Positions 34,828-44,315 of a stretch of DNA of 62,089 bases are shown one piece after another. Source of the stretch: Lachnospiraceae bacterium (GTDB taxonomy: Bacteria; Bacillota; Clostridia; Lachnospirales; Lachnospiraceae); contig JAFUFI010000017.1 in the NCBI GenBank assembly GCA_017469945.1, positions 1-62,089 of the forward strand. Direction: 5' to 3'. Position 1 is the stretch's first letter, and each line of letters starts with the position of its first letter. Both the position numbers and the translations under genes were made by a program. The notes under the pieces are model-generated. The model made no database searches, was not told the origin of the DNA, and was given only the letters and a program-made list of their open reading frames with translations.

Positions 34828-34867
34828 CCCTATATATTGACCTAAAATATCATATTTAAGTAATCAG

Positions 34868-35869
34868 TTATCTTTCTTCGCGGAAATAAGGAAGTCCTAG
34901 CGAAGCGGGGGGCTGGTTTTCTCTCTTGTTTCTCATACTGGTGATAACAAGAACGATAAGTGTAACAACATAAGGAATCATCTTGTAAAGCTGCTGAAGT
35001 TCCATATGGTCCATTCCGGTAGGAATGTATAAATACAAAATATAAAGTCCGCCAAAAAGTATTGATGCAAAAATGCTTATATCCGGTTTCCAGATTGTGA
35101 AGATAACAAGGGCGATCGCAAGCCATCCTCTGTCTCCGAATGCATCATTTGACCAGACTCCGCAGGCATAGTCCATTACGTAATACAATCCGCCGAGTCC
35201 GGCAATCATACATCCGATGCAGGTGGCACCGTACTTGTATGCTGTGACACCGATTCCGGCAGAATCTGCGGTAGCGGGATTTTCTCCCACCGCACGAAGA
35301 TGAAGTCCCGTTCTTGTCTTCTTAAGTATGATAGCTGCAAATACAGCGATGAGCACTGCAAGATAAGCCAAAAATCCGTATGAAAGAAATACCTTTCCGA
35401 ACCATCCGAGCTTTCCGGCAAAGGGAAGTCCGGCTGAAAAGTATTTACTTGTTGTGGAAAGAGCGATTGAAGGAACGTCTGCACCCGAGATCTTGATAAG
35501 CGATCCGCCGAAGAAGTTTCCAAATCCTACTCCGAAAGTGGTCATTGCAAGACCCGTAACATTTTGATTAGCCCTAAGGGTTACAGTCAAAAAGCAATAC
35601 AAAAGTCCCATAAGCAGCGAGCCCAAAAGGCAGCAAAGCATCGGGATCATTACAGCAAGAAAGCCGTTTGCTGCAGCCCCTGTTTTTGTCAGGCTCTGCT
35701 CATAGAAGAAAGCTCCGATAACGCCGCTTATAGCTCCTACGTACATAACTCCGGGGATACCGAGGTTAAGGTTTCCGGATTTTTCCGTAAGGATTTCTCC
35801 CGTGCTTCCGTATAAAAGAGGAATGCCTTGTACTACAGCCTTGGGAATAAGTAATCCAAAATTAATCAT
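34868..35869 (-). CDS. nupQ: Nucleoside ABC transporter permease (second of two)
   Basis: A 333-residue inner-membrane permease of the BPD_transp_2 family, with 8-9 helices. The opening LLIPKAVVQGIPLLYGSTGEILTEKSGNLNLGIPGVM (a region, 5-42) is typical of the YufQ/NupQ branch, and TGLHLRAVGENPATADSAGI (about 190) is the loop that docks the ATPase. It pairs with the permease upstream, overlapping by four bases, to form the channel of the BMP-type importer. The substrates of characterised members are purine nucleosides such as guanosine. Confidence 0.9.
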   Translation of the reverse strand: MINFGLLIPKAVVQGIPLLYGSTGEILTEKSGNLNLGIPGVMYVGAISGVIGAFFYEQSLTKTGAAANGFLAVMIPMLCCLLGSLLMGLLYCFLTVTLRANQNVTGLAMTTFGVGFGNFFGGSLIKISGADVPSIALSTTSKYFSAGLPFAGKLGWFGKVFLSYGFLAYLAVLIAVFAAIILKKTRTGLHLRAVGENPATADSAGIGVTAYKYGATCIGCMIAGLGGLYYVMDYACGVWSNDAFGDRGWLAIALVIFTIWKPDISIFASILFGGLYILYLYIPTGMDHMELQQLYKMIPYVVTLIVLVITSMRNKRENQPPASLGLPYFREER

Positions 35870-36978
35870 TTCTTATGCCCTCCTCTTTTGAATGTAATCT
35901 TATAAGTAATAAAGAACTCGCATCCTATAATAAAGAAAAGAATGATTCCGGTAAGTATATCAGAGAAGGACTGGTTAAGTCCGAAGCCCGTAGCAACCTC
36001 GCCGGCTCCTCTTGATAAGAATACGATAAGCAGGCTCGCAAATACCATTATTATGGGGTTGAACTTGGCAAGCCAGGATACCATAACCGCGGTAAATCCC
36101 TGACCTCCCGCTATCGTAGTCGTCAGCGTATGGTTTATACCGCCAACCAGGAGAAGTCCTACAAGTCCACAGATTGCGCCGGAAATAAATACGGTTCTGA
36201 TGATTACTTTCTCTACCTTGATGCCGACATATCTTGCGGTATTTACGCTCTCTCCCACAACCGATATCTCATATCCCTGCTTTGAAAACGCAAGATAGAT
36301 AAACATTCCGGCTGTGATGAGGAGTGCGATTATTATTGTAAGTAAATATTTTGAACCGGAGAATCCGCTTCCGATATTGGGGAGCCATCCGGCATTTGTG
36401 TCCTGATTGATGATTCCAATCTTTCCCGATCCCTTGGGAACTTCCCAAAGTACAGTAAAGAAAGCCACAAGCTGAGTTGCTATGTAGTTCATCATAAGGG
36501 TTGAGAGCGTCTCGTTGGTATTCCACTTAGCCTTGAATATGGCGGGAATAACGCTCCAGATTCCACCGGCGAGCAGTGAGGCGAAAAACATAATAAGGAT
36601 AAGGATTCCGTTCGGAACTTTACCACCAAGCTTTATCATGCATGCCGCTGCGGCAAGTCCTCCGATAAGAACCTGTCCCTCTCCGCCTATATTCCAGAAC
36701 TTCATCTTAAATGCGGGTGTAAGCGCAAGAGCGATAAGAAGAAGGATTGAAACATTCTGGAAAGTAACCCATGTCTTTCTGACAGAGCCGAAAGCACCGA
36801 TTGCCATGGTTCCGTAGATGCTTATGGGATTCTCTCCCGTAACTATCATTGTGATGACTGCGCAAAGAACCAAAGCGGCAACTATTGCAAGGGCTCTGAT
36901 CCCTACAGCCTTTTTAAAGGTCATTGAATCCCTTTTGACAATATGAAAGAGGGGTTCATGTTTTTTTGTATTACTCAT
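35866..36978 (-). CDS. nupP: Nucleoside ABC transporter permease (first of two)
   Basis: A 370-residue permease with about ten helices, preceded by a cytoplasmic N-terminus of about 25 residues. GYEISVVGESVNTARYVGIKVEKV (a region, about 225-248) is the ATPase-docking EAA-like loop. MKFWNIGGEGQVLIGGLAAA (about 90) and NETLSTLMMNYIA (about 150) are typical of the YufP/NupP branch. It overlaps the ATPase gene upstream by eight bases and the next permease by four, so the three are translationally coupled. Confidence 0.9.
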   Translation of the reverse strand: MSNTKKHEPLFHIVKRDSMTFKKAVGIRALAIVAALVLCAVITMIVTGENPISIYGTMAIGAFGSVRKTWVTFQNVSILLLIALALTPAFKMKFWNIGGEGQVLIGGLAAAACMIKLGGKVPNGILILIMFFASLLAGGIWSVIPAIFKAKWNTNETLSTLMMNYIATQLVAFFTVLWEVPKGSGKIGIINQDTNAGWLPNIGSGFSGSKYLLTIIIALLITAGMFIYLAFSKQGYEISVVGESVNTARYVGIKVEKVIIRTVFISGAICGLVGLLLVGGINHTLTTTIAGGQGFTAVMVSWLAKFNPIIMVFASLLIVFLSRGAGEVATGFGLNQSFSDILTGIILFFIIGCEFFITYKITFKRGGHKK

Positions 36979-38497
36979 TGTTTCCTCCCGTACTTGTCAT
37001 CATAAATCCGATCTGTGCACGGTCTGCTTTTCTTCCGTCAACTATGCCGCTAACCTGTCCTCCGCAAAGAACAAGAATACGATCGGAAAGCTCCATAAGT
37101 ACGTCCAGATCTTCTCCTACGAAGATAACGGCAACACCTGCCTGCTTTTGCTTATTTATAAGGTCGTAGATAGTGTATGAAGAGTTGATATCGAGACCTC
37201 TTACAGCATACGCGGTAAGAAGTACCTTCGGAGCCGAAGCGATTTCTCTTCCTACAAGGACCTTTTGTACATTACCGCCGGAAAGACGTCTGACGGGTGT
37301 TGATATTCCGGGAGTAACGACCTCAAGCTCTTCCACAACGCTCTTTGCAAGTTCGTAAGGAGCCTTTCTGTCTGTGAAGGGGCTTCCGCCTTTCTCAAAG
37401 CTTCTGAGCATCATATTGTCGGCAAGGTTCATATTTCCCACAAGTCCCATACCTAGTCTGTCCTCGGGAACAAAGGAAAGTGATACGCCCATATCTCGTA
37501 TTTTTCTGGGGTCTTTGCCGATAAGCTGCTCTGCGGATCCGTCATCCTCAATATATTCAATGGATCCGGACTCAACAACCTGTAATCCTGCGATTGCTTC
37601 AAGAAGCTCCTTTTGTCCGCATCCGGAGATTCCTGCAATGCCCAGGATCTCTCCGCTTCTTGCCGTGAAGCTTACATTGTCAAGCTTAAGAATTCCCTCT
37701 TCGTTTCTCACAGTAAGATTTGTAACACGGATCCTGTCTTTTACTCCGACAGGCTCAGGGCGCTTGATATTCAAAGATACCTTACGTCCGACCATCATAT
37801 TAGTCATTTCTTCCGCGTTGGTATCCTTCGTCATCATATCGCCGATGTACTCGCCTTTTCTGAGGACAGCCACTCTGTCCGAAAGGCTTTCCACTTCGTG
37901 CATTTTGTGGGTAATGATAACGATTGCCTTGTTGTCGTCTCTCATCTTTCGAAGGACATTGAAAAGCTTCTCTGTTTCCTGGGGTGTGAGAACGGCTGTA
38001 GGTTCGTCAAGTATAAGAATTTCGGCACCTCTGTACAAAACCTTCACGATCTCAACCGTCTGTTTCTGAGAAACGGACATATCATAGATTTTTTGCGAAG
38101 GATTTACCTCAAATCCATACTTATCGCAAATCTCATTTATCTTCTTTGTAGCTTTCTTAAGGTCAAGCTTCCCGTCAAGTCCGAGAACAATATTCTCGGC
38201 TGCAGTAAGTACATCCACAAGCTTAAAATGCTGGTGGACCATACCGATGCCCAGATCGAAAGCATCTCTCGGAGATGCGATCGTAACGGGTTTTCCGTCT
38301 ATTTGAATGTCTCCTTCGTCAGGGAAATATATGCCTGAAAGCATATTCATGAGCGTCGTCTTACCGCTTCCGTTTTCTCCGAGAAGCGCAAGTATCTCGC
38401 CGCGGTATATTTCCATGTTTACATTTGAATTGGCAGCTACGGCCCCGAAACGTTTGGAAATACCGGTAAGTTTTACAGCGGGTATTCTGTTATCCAT
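36971..38497 (-). CDS. nupO: Nucleoside ABC transporter ATP-binding protein (two fused NBDs)
   Basis: A 508-residue double ATPase. NBD1 has Walker A LGENGSGKTTLMNML (about 37) and Walker B ILILDEPTAVLTPQE (about 160), but the signature is SVSQKQTVE instead of LSGGQ-like. NBD2 (about 255-500) has GISGCGQKELLEAI and the signature RRLSGGNVQKVLVGREI (about 415), while its Walker B reads VLLTAYAVRGLD, without the catalytic Asp-Glu. One canonical site can form from NBD1 Walker parts and the NBD2 signature. The ATG at 38497 is preferred to an upstream TTG because GAGGG lies 6-7 bases before it. It powers import with the two permeases and the BMP lipoprotein. Confidence 0.92.
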   Translation of the reverse strand: MDNRIPAVKLTGISKRFGAVAANSNVNMEIYRGEILALLGENGSGKTTLMNMLSGIYFPDEGDIQIDGKPVTIASPRDAFDLGIGMVHQHFKLVDVLTAAENIVLGLDGKLDLKKATKKINEICDKYGFEVNPSQKIYDMSVSQKQTVEIVKVLYRGAEILILDEPTAVLTPQETEKLFNVLRKMRDDNKAIVIITHKMHEVESLSDRVAVLRKGEYIGDMMTKDTNAEEMTNMMVGRKVSLNIKRPEPVGVKDRIRVTNLTVRNEEGILKLDNVSFTARSGEILGIAGISGCGQKELLEAIAGLQVVESGSIEYIEDDGSAEQLIGKDPRKIRDMGVSLSFVPEDRLGMGLVGNMNLADNMMLRSFEKGGSPFTDRKAPYELAKSVVEELEVVTPGISTPVRRLSGGNVQKVLVGREIASAPKVLLTAYAVRGLDINSSYTIYDLINKQKQAGVAVIFVGEDLDVLMELSDRILVLCGGQVSGIVDGRKADRAQIGFMMTSTGGNNE

Positions 38498-38549
38498 CGT
38501 ATCCCTCTTCAAAAAAATAGAATAAATTTGCCATGTTCACAAAGCAACT

Positions 38550-38583
38550 TTACAGATATCTCCAGAATTGAAGATATCTGTAA
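38550..38583. repeat. Perfect 12-bp stem-loop in the bmp-nupO gap
   Basis: TTACAGATATCT, a 10-base loop and AGATATCTGTAA are exact inverted copies. On the minus-strand transcript it lies downstream of the second hairpin (38604-38655) and about 50 bases before nupO. There is no U run, so it is more likely a processing or stability element than a terminator. Confidence 0.6.
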
Positions 38584-38603
38584 AATAGTTTTATCCCAAT
38601 ATG

Positions 38604-38655
38604 ACAATGCAGGTCCGGCGCCTTAAAAGCGCCGAGCCTGTATTAAAGTCATTGT
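38604..38655. repeat. Long GC-rich stem-loop just after the bmp gene
   Basis: The arms ACAATG/CATTGT, CAGG/CCTG and CGGCGC/GCGCCG nest around a 7-base loop, interrupted by small internal loops. It starts about 20 bases after the bmp stop on the transcript. It should shield the bmp mRNA end or stop part of the transcription, making more binding protein than transporter. Confidence 0.65.
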
Positions 38656-38675
38656 AAAAACATGTTGTTTATAGA

Positions 38676-39953
38676 TTAGAATGCTGAGTCAAGAAGCTTG
38701 ATTCCATCGATCTGGATATCGAAGAAAGGAGCGCTTCTGAGTCCGTCGCCTGACTCGTTGAAGTATCCGTCAACGATAGCTTCGTGATCTGCCTCGTATG
38801 CAGGGTCTGAATCAACGTCAGCCATGTAAGAGGTAAGATTTGCGCCGTCTACGGTGAAGGTAGCGGTATCAAATACATGAAGCTCGCCGTTAACGATCTT
38901 CTCCTTAGCAGCGTCGATAGCTTCCTGAGTTCCCTCAGCTGCTGCAGTTCCGAGATCGGTAAGAGCTACTGATCCGTCGCTTAAAGTTCCGCAGAAATCG
39001 GTAGGGAATTCCTGTCCTGCTGCGATAGCGGTAAGAACGGTCTCAAAGTAAGGCTCCCAGTTGATTCTTGAAGAAACGATAAAGGTGTTGGGGCAAGCTG
39101 CTGCAGTGCTTCCGTTGTAAGAGATGTCAGGAACACCTGCGGTCTCGCAAGCGGTAGGAGCACCCATTGAGTCAGCGTGCTGAGAAATAAGAACGCAGCC
39201 GTTGTCGATAAGGGTCTGAGCTGCAGTCTTCTCTGCGGTCTCGTCATACCATGATCCGGTGAAGGTTACTTCCATGGTAACTGAAGGGCAAACGCTCTTA
39301 GCACCAAGATAGAAAGAAGTGTAACCTGAGATAACTTCTGCGTAGGTGTATGCACCAACATAACCCATCTTAGCTTCCTCAGCGGTGATATCGCCTGCTT
39401 CGATCATCTCGTTGAGCTTCATACCTGCAGCGATACCTGCAAGATAACGTCCCTCGTAGATGTTAGCGAAAGCGTTGTGGAAGTTGGCAAGGTTCTCGGT
39501 GTGTGCCTTGGTTCCGGTAGCGTGTGAGAACTGTACATCGGGATATTCCTTAGCAGCCTCGATGATGTAATCCTCATGTCCAAAGCTGTCTGCGAATACG
39601 AAGTTGCATCCTGCGTCTGCAAGCTCTACTGCTGTCTCGTAAGCTTCCTGGCCTTCAGGAATGTTTGTCTTGAAAACTGCTTCTACGCCAAGCTTATCGC
39701 AAGCAGCCTTTGCTGCGCTGATGAAGTTGAGGTCGTAAGTAGAGTTCTCGTCGTGAAGACAGATGAATCCGGCCTTAAGTCCTGCTGCTGAAACGTCAGA
39801 TACTTCTGCGGTCTCAGCCTGATTTTCGGTTACAGTGTTTTCGGTGTTTGCATCACCGTTGTTTTCGGTGGAAGTTGTGCTTCCACATGCGCAAAGTGCA
39901 AATGCAGATACTGCTGCAAGAGCGATTGCGGCGATCTTGGAAAACTTTTTCAT
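38676..39953 (-). CDS. bmpA: BMP-family nucleoside-binding lipoprotein
   Basis: A 425-residue surface lipoprotein. The signal peptide ends in AFALCACGS, so Cys-22 or so is lipidated, and a Thr/Asn/Glu-rich linker leads to the mature domain. GLKAGFICLHDENSTYDLNFISAAKAA (a region, about 60-87), FVFADSFGHEDYIIEAAKEYPDVQF (about 120-145) and NCLISQHADS-like GCVLISQHADSMG (about 255) belong to the PnrA/Med family that binds purine nucleosides. It is the first gene of the importer operon, with strong hairpins separating it from the ATPase gene. Confidence 0.9.
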   Translation of the reverse strand: MKKFSKIAAIALAAVSAFALCACGSTTSTENNGDANTENTVTENQAETAEVSDVSAAGLKAGFICLHDENSTYDLNFISAAKAACDKLGVEAVFKTNIPEGQEAYETAVELADAGCNFVFADSFGHEDYIIEAAKEYPDVQFSHATGTKAHTENLANFHNAFANIYEGRYLAGIAAGMKLNEMIEAGDITAEEAKMGYVGAYTYAEVISGYTSFYLGAKSVCPSVTMEVTFTGSWYDETAEKTAAQTLIDNGCVLISQHADSMGAPTACETAGVPDISYNGSTAAACPNTFIVSSRINWEPYFETVLTAIAAGQEFPTDFCGTLSDGSVALTDLGTAAAEGTQEAIDAAKEKIVNGELHVFDTATFTVDGANLTSYMADVDSDPAYEADHEAIVDGYFNESGDGLRSAPFFDIQIDGIKLLDSAF

Positions 39954-40007
39954 AATTTTTCTCCTCTGATTGCTCGTGCTTTATAGCACAGTTTCTTTAC
40001 GCATTTT

Positions 40008-40036
40008 AGAATATCAAAACAAATAAGATTTTACAA
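40008..40036 (-). promoter_or_regulatory. Promoter of the nucleoside importer operon
   Basis: On the minus strand TTGTAA (40036-40031) and TATTCT (40013-40008) are 17 bases apart. The leader has a small GTGCT/AGCAC hairpin (39976-39989) and an AGAGGAG ribosome site. No purine riboswitch fold is recognisable in the short leader. Confidence 0.5.
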
Positions 40037-40114
40037 TGTGAAATATATACTTTTTTAACAATTTCTTTACATATTTTTTGTTCAAATATATTATGCGACT
40101 TTATATAGAAAAAA

Positions 40115-40142
40115 CACCTCCGCAAATTTCTTCGCAGAGGTG
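40115..40142 (-). terminator. Terminator after glyA
   Basis: On the minus strand CACCTCTGC and GCGGAGGTG form a 9-bp stem with one G.U pair around a 10-base loop, followed directly by TTTTTT. It lies 31 bases after the glyA stop. Confidence 0.85.
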
Positions 40143-40173
40143 CATTTTTACCGTTTATTCGTTTTAATCTTTC

Positions 40174-41415
40174 TTATGCATTAAGAGGATACTTGTCGGT
40201 AAGAGTCTTTACGATAGCTCTTGCCTCTTCTACCTTATCGGCTCCTCCCTTAACTACAAGTGAGATTGCCTCGGCAACCTTATCAAAATCGTCTTCCTTA
40301 AGTCCTCTTGAAGTAGCTGCGGGAGTTCCGAGACGGATACCGCTGGTTACAAAAGGAGACTTGGGATCGTTGGGGATTGTATTCTTGTTAGCCGTGATAT
40401 GTGCATCGTCAAGGAGCTTCTCAACTTCCTTTCCGGTAAGACCGAAAGGAGTAAGGTCCATAAGCATAAGGTGATTGTCGGTACCGTCGGAAACAATCTT
40501 TATTCCGCGGTTCTGAAGTCCCTTGCAAAGAGCCTGTGCATTCTTTACGATCTGTGACTGATATTCCTTGAAGGAAGGCTCAAGAGCTTCCTTAAAGCAT
40601 ACGGCCTTTGCAGCGATAACATGCATTAAGGGTCCGCCCTGGATTCCGGGGAATACCGCTTTATTAAGCTTATGCTCCTCGGCAAACTCTGCGCTTGAAA
40701 GGATCATTCCGCCTCTGGGTCCGCGAAGGGTCTTGTGGGTTGTAGTAGTGGTAACATGTGCATAAGGAATGGGCGAAGGATGAAGTCCTGCTGCCACAAG
40801 TCCTGCGATATGAGCCATATCTACCATTAAATAAGCACCCACCTCGTCAGCAATCTCTCTGAAGCGCTTAAAGTCGATGGTTCTTGCATAAGCGGAAGCA
40901 CCAGCGATGATCAGCTTGGGCTTACACTCTTTTGCAAGCTTTTCAACATTATCATAATCGATGAAGCCCTGGTCGTTTACTCCGTAAGGTACGATCTTGA
41001 AATATGCTCCGGAAATATTTGCGGGTGAACCGTGAGTAAGGTGTCCGCCGTGGTCAAGGTTCATACCCATAACGGTATCCCCGGGCTGTAAAAGAGCGAA
41101 CTGAACGGCAAGGTTTGCCTGAGCGCCCGAGTGGGGCTGAACGTTTGCGTATGTGCAGCCGTAAAGCTTCATAGCGCGGTCTCTCGCAAGATCCTCAACC
41201 ACGTCAACGCATCCGCATCCGCCGTAGTAACGCTTTCCGGGATATCCTTCGGCATACTTGTTTGTAAGGGGGCTTCCCATAGCAGCCATAACAGCCTTGC
41301 TTACCCAGTTCTCGGAAGCAATAAGCTCGATGTGCTCCTGCTGCCTGTCTACTTCGGCAACAATAGCCTCTGCTATTTCGGGGTCAACGTTTCTAACTTC
41401 ATCAAGTGAATACAT
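40174..41415 (-). CDS. glyA: Serine hydroxymethyltransferase
   Basis: A 413-residue PLP enzyme that interconverts serine and glycine with tetrahydrofolate. [37 protein letters not shown] (a region, about 30-66), the PLP Lys in [15 protein letters not shown] (about 225) and the length all fit. The ATG at 41415 is five bases after AAGGAGG and gives the standard N-terminus; the earlier reading begins at TTG and lacks a ribosome site. It is monocistronic, with a promoter that contains two inverted repeats and a strong terminator. Confidence 0.95.
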   Translation of the reverse strand: MYSLDEVRNVDPEIAEAIVAEVDRQQEHIELIASENWVSKAVMAAMGSPLTNKYAEGYPGKRYYGGCGCVDVVEDLARDRAMKLYGCTYANVQPHSGAQANLAVQFALLQPGDTVMGMNLDHGGHLTHGSPANISGAYFKIVPYGVNDQGFIDYDNVEKLAKECKPKLIIAGASAYARTIDFKRFREIADEVGAYLMVDMAHIAGLVAAGLHPSPIPYAHVTTTTTHKTLRGPRGGMILSSAEFAEEHKLNKAVFPGIQGGPLMHVIAAKAVCFKEALEPSFKEYQSQIVKNAQALCKGLQNRGIKIVSDGTDNHLMLMDLTPFGLTGKEVEKLLDDAHITANKNTIPNDPKSPFVTSGIRLGTPAATSRGLKEDDFDKVAEAISLVVKGGADKVEEARAIVKTLTDKYPLNA

Positions 41416-41426
41416 AAAATCCTCCT

Positions 41427-41444
41427 TTTGCATAAATATGCAAA
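41427..41444. repeat. Palindrome next to the glyA ribosome site
   Basis: TTTGCAT, a 4-base spacer and ATGCAAA form a perfect 7-bp inverted repeat immediately before AAGGAGG of glyA. In RNA it could expose or hide the ribosome site; in DNA it is operator-like. Confidence 0.5.
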
Positions 41445-41453
41445 TTATTACAT

Positions 41454-41494
41454 GAAAGTGGTTTCATTATAATTTAAATGTTCTCCACTTTCAA
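41454..41494 (-). promoter_or_regulatory. glyA promoter framed by an 8-bp inverted repeat
   Basis: On the minus strand TTGAAA (41494-41489) and a perfect TATAAT (41471-41466) are 17 bases apart. GAAAGTGG overlaps the -35 and its exact complement CCACTTTC lies just past the -10, with 23 bases between the arms. A dimeric repressor binding both arms would cover the promoter. Confidence 0.65.
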
Positions 41495-41515
41495 TAATAT
41501 ATTTATAAAAATTCA

Positions 41516-44305
41516 TCAATCTTCTCCAAGCTTAAGAGCCTGTGAAATCTTAAGGGCCGAAACCTGCCTTGCAAGGATTACGAAGCAGATGATTATCATC
41601 ACAAGGATTATCACAAACATCCTTATCATATCCCCCGGCAGAGTAACAAGCTTAAGCGGAAGCACCATATCGCTTGCACAGTATGCGATCTGTATAAGCG
41701 GTGCAAAAAGTCTCGACGAAAGGGTTCCTATTCCCGCGCCGCAAAGAAGCGGAATGATTGCAGAGAATATCTGCTCGTTTATAAGCATACCGAAAACCTC
41801 GTTTTTCGACATACCCATTGCTCTTAAAACTCCAAGGAGCAATTCTCTCGAGGCGATCGTAAGCGTCCAGTAGATCAGATATCCTATAAAGCAAAGTACA
41901 AGTATGACCATAAAGCTTAAGGTCAGTATTCCGTTTGTTCCCTGGAAAAGAGTATCCGCTTTCATATCTTCGGTCTTTACCGAAAGATCCTCAAATTTCG
42001 ATATGCGGATATTATTCTCCTTTATAAGCTCGTAAACGGCATCGCCGTTTTCTCCATCCTCGAGGTCAATCCAGACCTCGTAAGGCTTTACCCCGATGGC
42101 GTTTTGTATCTCCGAAAGATGAGCAACTATCAAAAAGTTTTCCTGCGTAAACACGCTTCCGTTTGCATTATAATTGTAGGTCTTATCAGCAAATGAAGGG
42201 AAATAGTCAACAAAATCCGCTATTATCCCGCTCATCTCTACGCCGGAAACCTTATAGCTTACCTTATCTCCGATTGAATACCCAAGTACATCCCTGAAAC
42301 TCGAGGAGCAAAGGATCAGATCCGTCTCGACGCTCATCTCGTTTAAGTAATCGTAATAGTGCTTGTCCAATAGGTTCTCGGGAAGCGTGGTGGCCTCGCC
42401 GAACTCCTTGGTATTGATTCCCATCACCTTTACCGTTTGGCCCTTTGCGCTTGCCTTTTCCTCCACATAAACCCGAGCCGTTTTGTTTACCCCCGGCAGC
42501 ATCACGTACTTTGCAAAATCAGGTTCCGTATATACGATTGGAATATCCGCATCCATTGCAGCCGCGTATTTATTGTTCGCCCAGGCTTCTTTAAGAACGA
42601 TATCGGCCCCCGAAAGATACTCAAGATTTCTTATATTATTCTCTTCTATTGTTCTCGCCACCGTTGTATTAAAGATTCCGAGGGACGCGGTAAGAACAAG
42701 GAAAATCATAATGAAATACTGCTTTTTCGCGCTCCTTATAATTTCCGAAAAGGAAGCATAAAACATCGGGTTCCAGCGCTTTAAGCCTATGCGATAAACC
42801 AGCTTTACAAGAAGCGGTATAAGCCTCAGCATAAGCATAGCCGCCCCGAGTATAAAAAGCGAAGAACTCAGGTACAAAAGCGGGTCCAGAGCTTCCCCCA
42901 TAAGAACGCTGGCCTCAAGTGCCTCTTTTCTTCCCGAAAAGTTGTAATACCCGTACATGGAAACCGCCAGAAGTATCACATCAAGAAAAATCTTTTGCCA
43001 AAAAGGAGTTTTGCTTCTGGCTCTGCCCGACATAGTCTTAACGATAGAGCCCCTTGAGCCTATAACCGATGGCAACACTCCCATAAGAATTGATATAAGC
43101 GCAGCCCCGGCCATATATATTATGACGCTCGGACTTATACTTACAGGCAAGTACCTTCTTCCTTCGAATTCAAGGAATGCGCTTGCCGAGCCCAGTGCTC
43201 TGCAAAGCAGCGCCCCCAAAGGAAGCCCTAGAGCGCACCCGATTCCGGTAACAAGAAGCGACTGCATCAGATAAAGCGAAAGGATCTGTCCTTTACTTGC
43301 TCCCCTGCTCATCATAACGGAGATCTCGCTCTGTTCCATATTGTACATCTGCCCCGATATCATATATATAAAAGCGCAGAGGAGTACAAGAACGGGAATC
43401 TGCAGTATTATCAAAGTGGCGCTTATCTTCTTTTCGTTTACAAGATAGTTCTCTAAGAAAAACAGATAAGCAGGCCTTTCTATTTCCGCATACTCTCCCG
43501 ATCCTTCGAGCAAGGTATAGGTATCGTCAAGAAGCTTCCCCACATCTCTATAGGTAAGTTCCTTGTAATCAAATCCAAGGTACCAGGTGGTATTTTGATT
43601 GTATGCGGTTGTGTTTTTAAGAAAGATTTCTTCGTAAAGCTTATTCGGTATAAGCAGCTCACTGTCCAGCGAATCCGGATCTATCTGCCAGTAATCGGCA
43701 GATTCTTCCGAAGGCGTAAATACGCCGCTGATTCGGACTTTAAGAGGCTTTCCGTTAGGGAGAATAACATATTTAAATTCAAGCTCTTCTCCCACAAGAA
43801 GCTCCATCCTGACGAAGCAACCGATGGTTATCATCGCCTCTATTGTATCGTCTCCGATAACTTCATCCGAATACATCTCTCCGCTGATAACAGATATGTT
43901 TTCTTCAAAATCCTCAAACCCACAGATCGTGTATCTTCCGTCCTTGATACTTGACTCCCGCATCTGCGTCGGGGTTGCGCTCGTGCTTTGAAGATGGTTG
44001 TATTTAAGGAGCGTTCTGCCCTTTAAGTCCATCTCCTCCATCAGGTTTTCCGCCTTATTTCTTGCGGTGTCATACGCGGATGTATCGCCTTTTTTCTGAA
44101 TCTTTCCCGTTATGCTGATAACCGTAGAATCTTTATTGTTCTTCTCCTCATACGAGGCAAATTCGTCACGCAGCATTCTTGAAAGCGAAGCTTCTCTGAA
44201 CATAGGATATGCGCAAGCGATCGCTATAAGCAAAATATTGCCCAAAATAAGGCTGAAGCAAATCCACTTTTTATGTAAAAGCTTTTGAAGCATTATATGG
44301 AACAA
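41516..44305 (-). CDS. Large FtsX/MacB-type ABC transporter permease
   Basis: A permease of 929 residues. One helix near the start is followed by an extracytoplasmic region of about 250 residues, a block of three to four helices (about 300-430), further helices with FYASFSEIIRSAKKQYF (about 525), a second extracytoplasmic region (about 565-790) and three last helices (about 800-925). The two FtsX-like units resemble LolE/MacB-type mechanotransducing permeases. The start is probably TTG at 44305, seven bases after AGGAG; an ATG at 44293 is the alternative. Three HlyD-type adaptor genes precede it, but no ATPase gene is nearby, so the energy source must be encoded elsewhere. The cargo is unknown. 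Confidence 0.85.
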   Translation of the reverse strand: MFHIMLQKLLHKKWICFSLILGNILLIAIACAYPMFREASLSRMLRDEFASYEEKNNKDSTVISITGKIQKKGDTSAYDTARNKAENLMEEMDLKGRTLLKYNHLQSTSATPTQMRESSIKDGRYTICGFEDFEENISVISGEMYSDEVIGDDTIEAMITIGCFVRMELLVGEELEFKYVILPNGKPLKVRISGVFTPSEESADYWQIDPDSLDSELLIPNKLYEEIFLKNTTAYNQNTTWYLGFDYKELTYRDVGKLLDDTYTLLEGSGEYAEIERPAYLFFLENYLVNEKKISATLIILQIPVLVLLCAFIYMISGQMYNMEQSEISVMMSRGASKGQILSLYLMQSLLVTGIGCALGLPLGALLCRALGSASAFLEFEGRRYLPVSISPSVIIYMAGAALISILMGVLPSVIGSRGSIVKTMSGRARSKTPFWQKIFLDVILLAVSMYGYYNFSGRKEALEASVLMGEALDPLLYLSSSLFILGAAMLMLRLIPLLVKLVYRIGLKRWNPMFYASFSEIIRSAKKQYFIMIFLVLTASLGIFNTTVARTIEENNIRNLEYLSGADIVLKEAWANNKYAAAMDADIPIVYTEPDFAKYVMLPGVNKTARVYVEEKASAKGQTVKVMGINTKEFGEATTLPENLLDKHYYDYLNEMSVETDLILCSSSFRDVLGYSIGDKVSYKVSGVEMSGIIADFVDYFPSFADKTYNYNANGSVFTQENFLIVAHLSEIQNAIGVKPYEVWIDLEDGENGDAVYELIKENNIRISKFEDLSVKTEDMKADTLFQGTNGILTLSFMVILVLCFIGYLIYWTLTIASRELLLGVLRAMGMSKNEVFGMLINEQIFSAIIPLLCGAGIGTLSSRLFAPLIQIAYCASDMVLPLKLVTLPGDMIRMFVIILVMIIICFVILARQVSALKISQALKLGED

Positions 44306-44315
44306 AACCGATCTC

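Noticed and set aside
37613..38338. 241-residue open frame antisense to the ABC ATPase gene
   Set aside because: The minus strand encodes Walker motifs over the same bases; the plus-strand product is a low-quality mixture of His/Cys/Arg segments.
41416..41515. Glycine riboswitch upstream of glyA
   Set aside because: The leader is only about 45 bases after the promoter, too short for either aptamer; only palindromes are visible.
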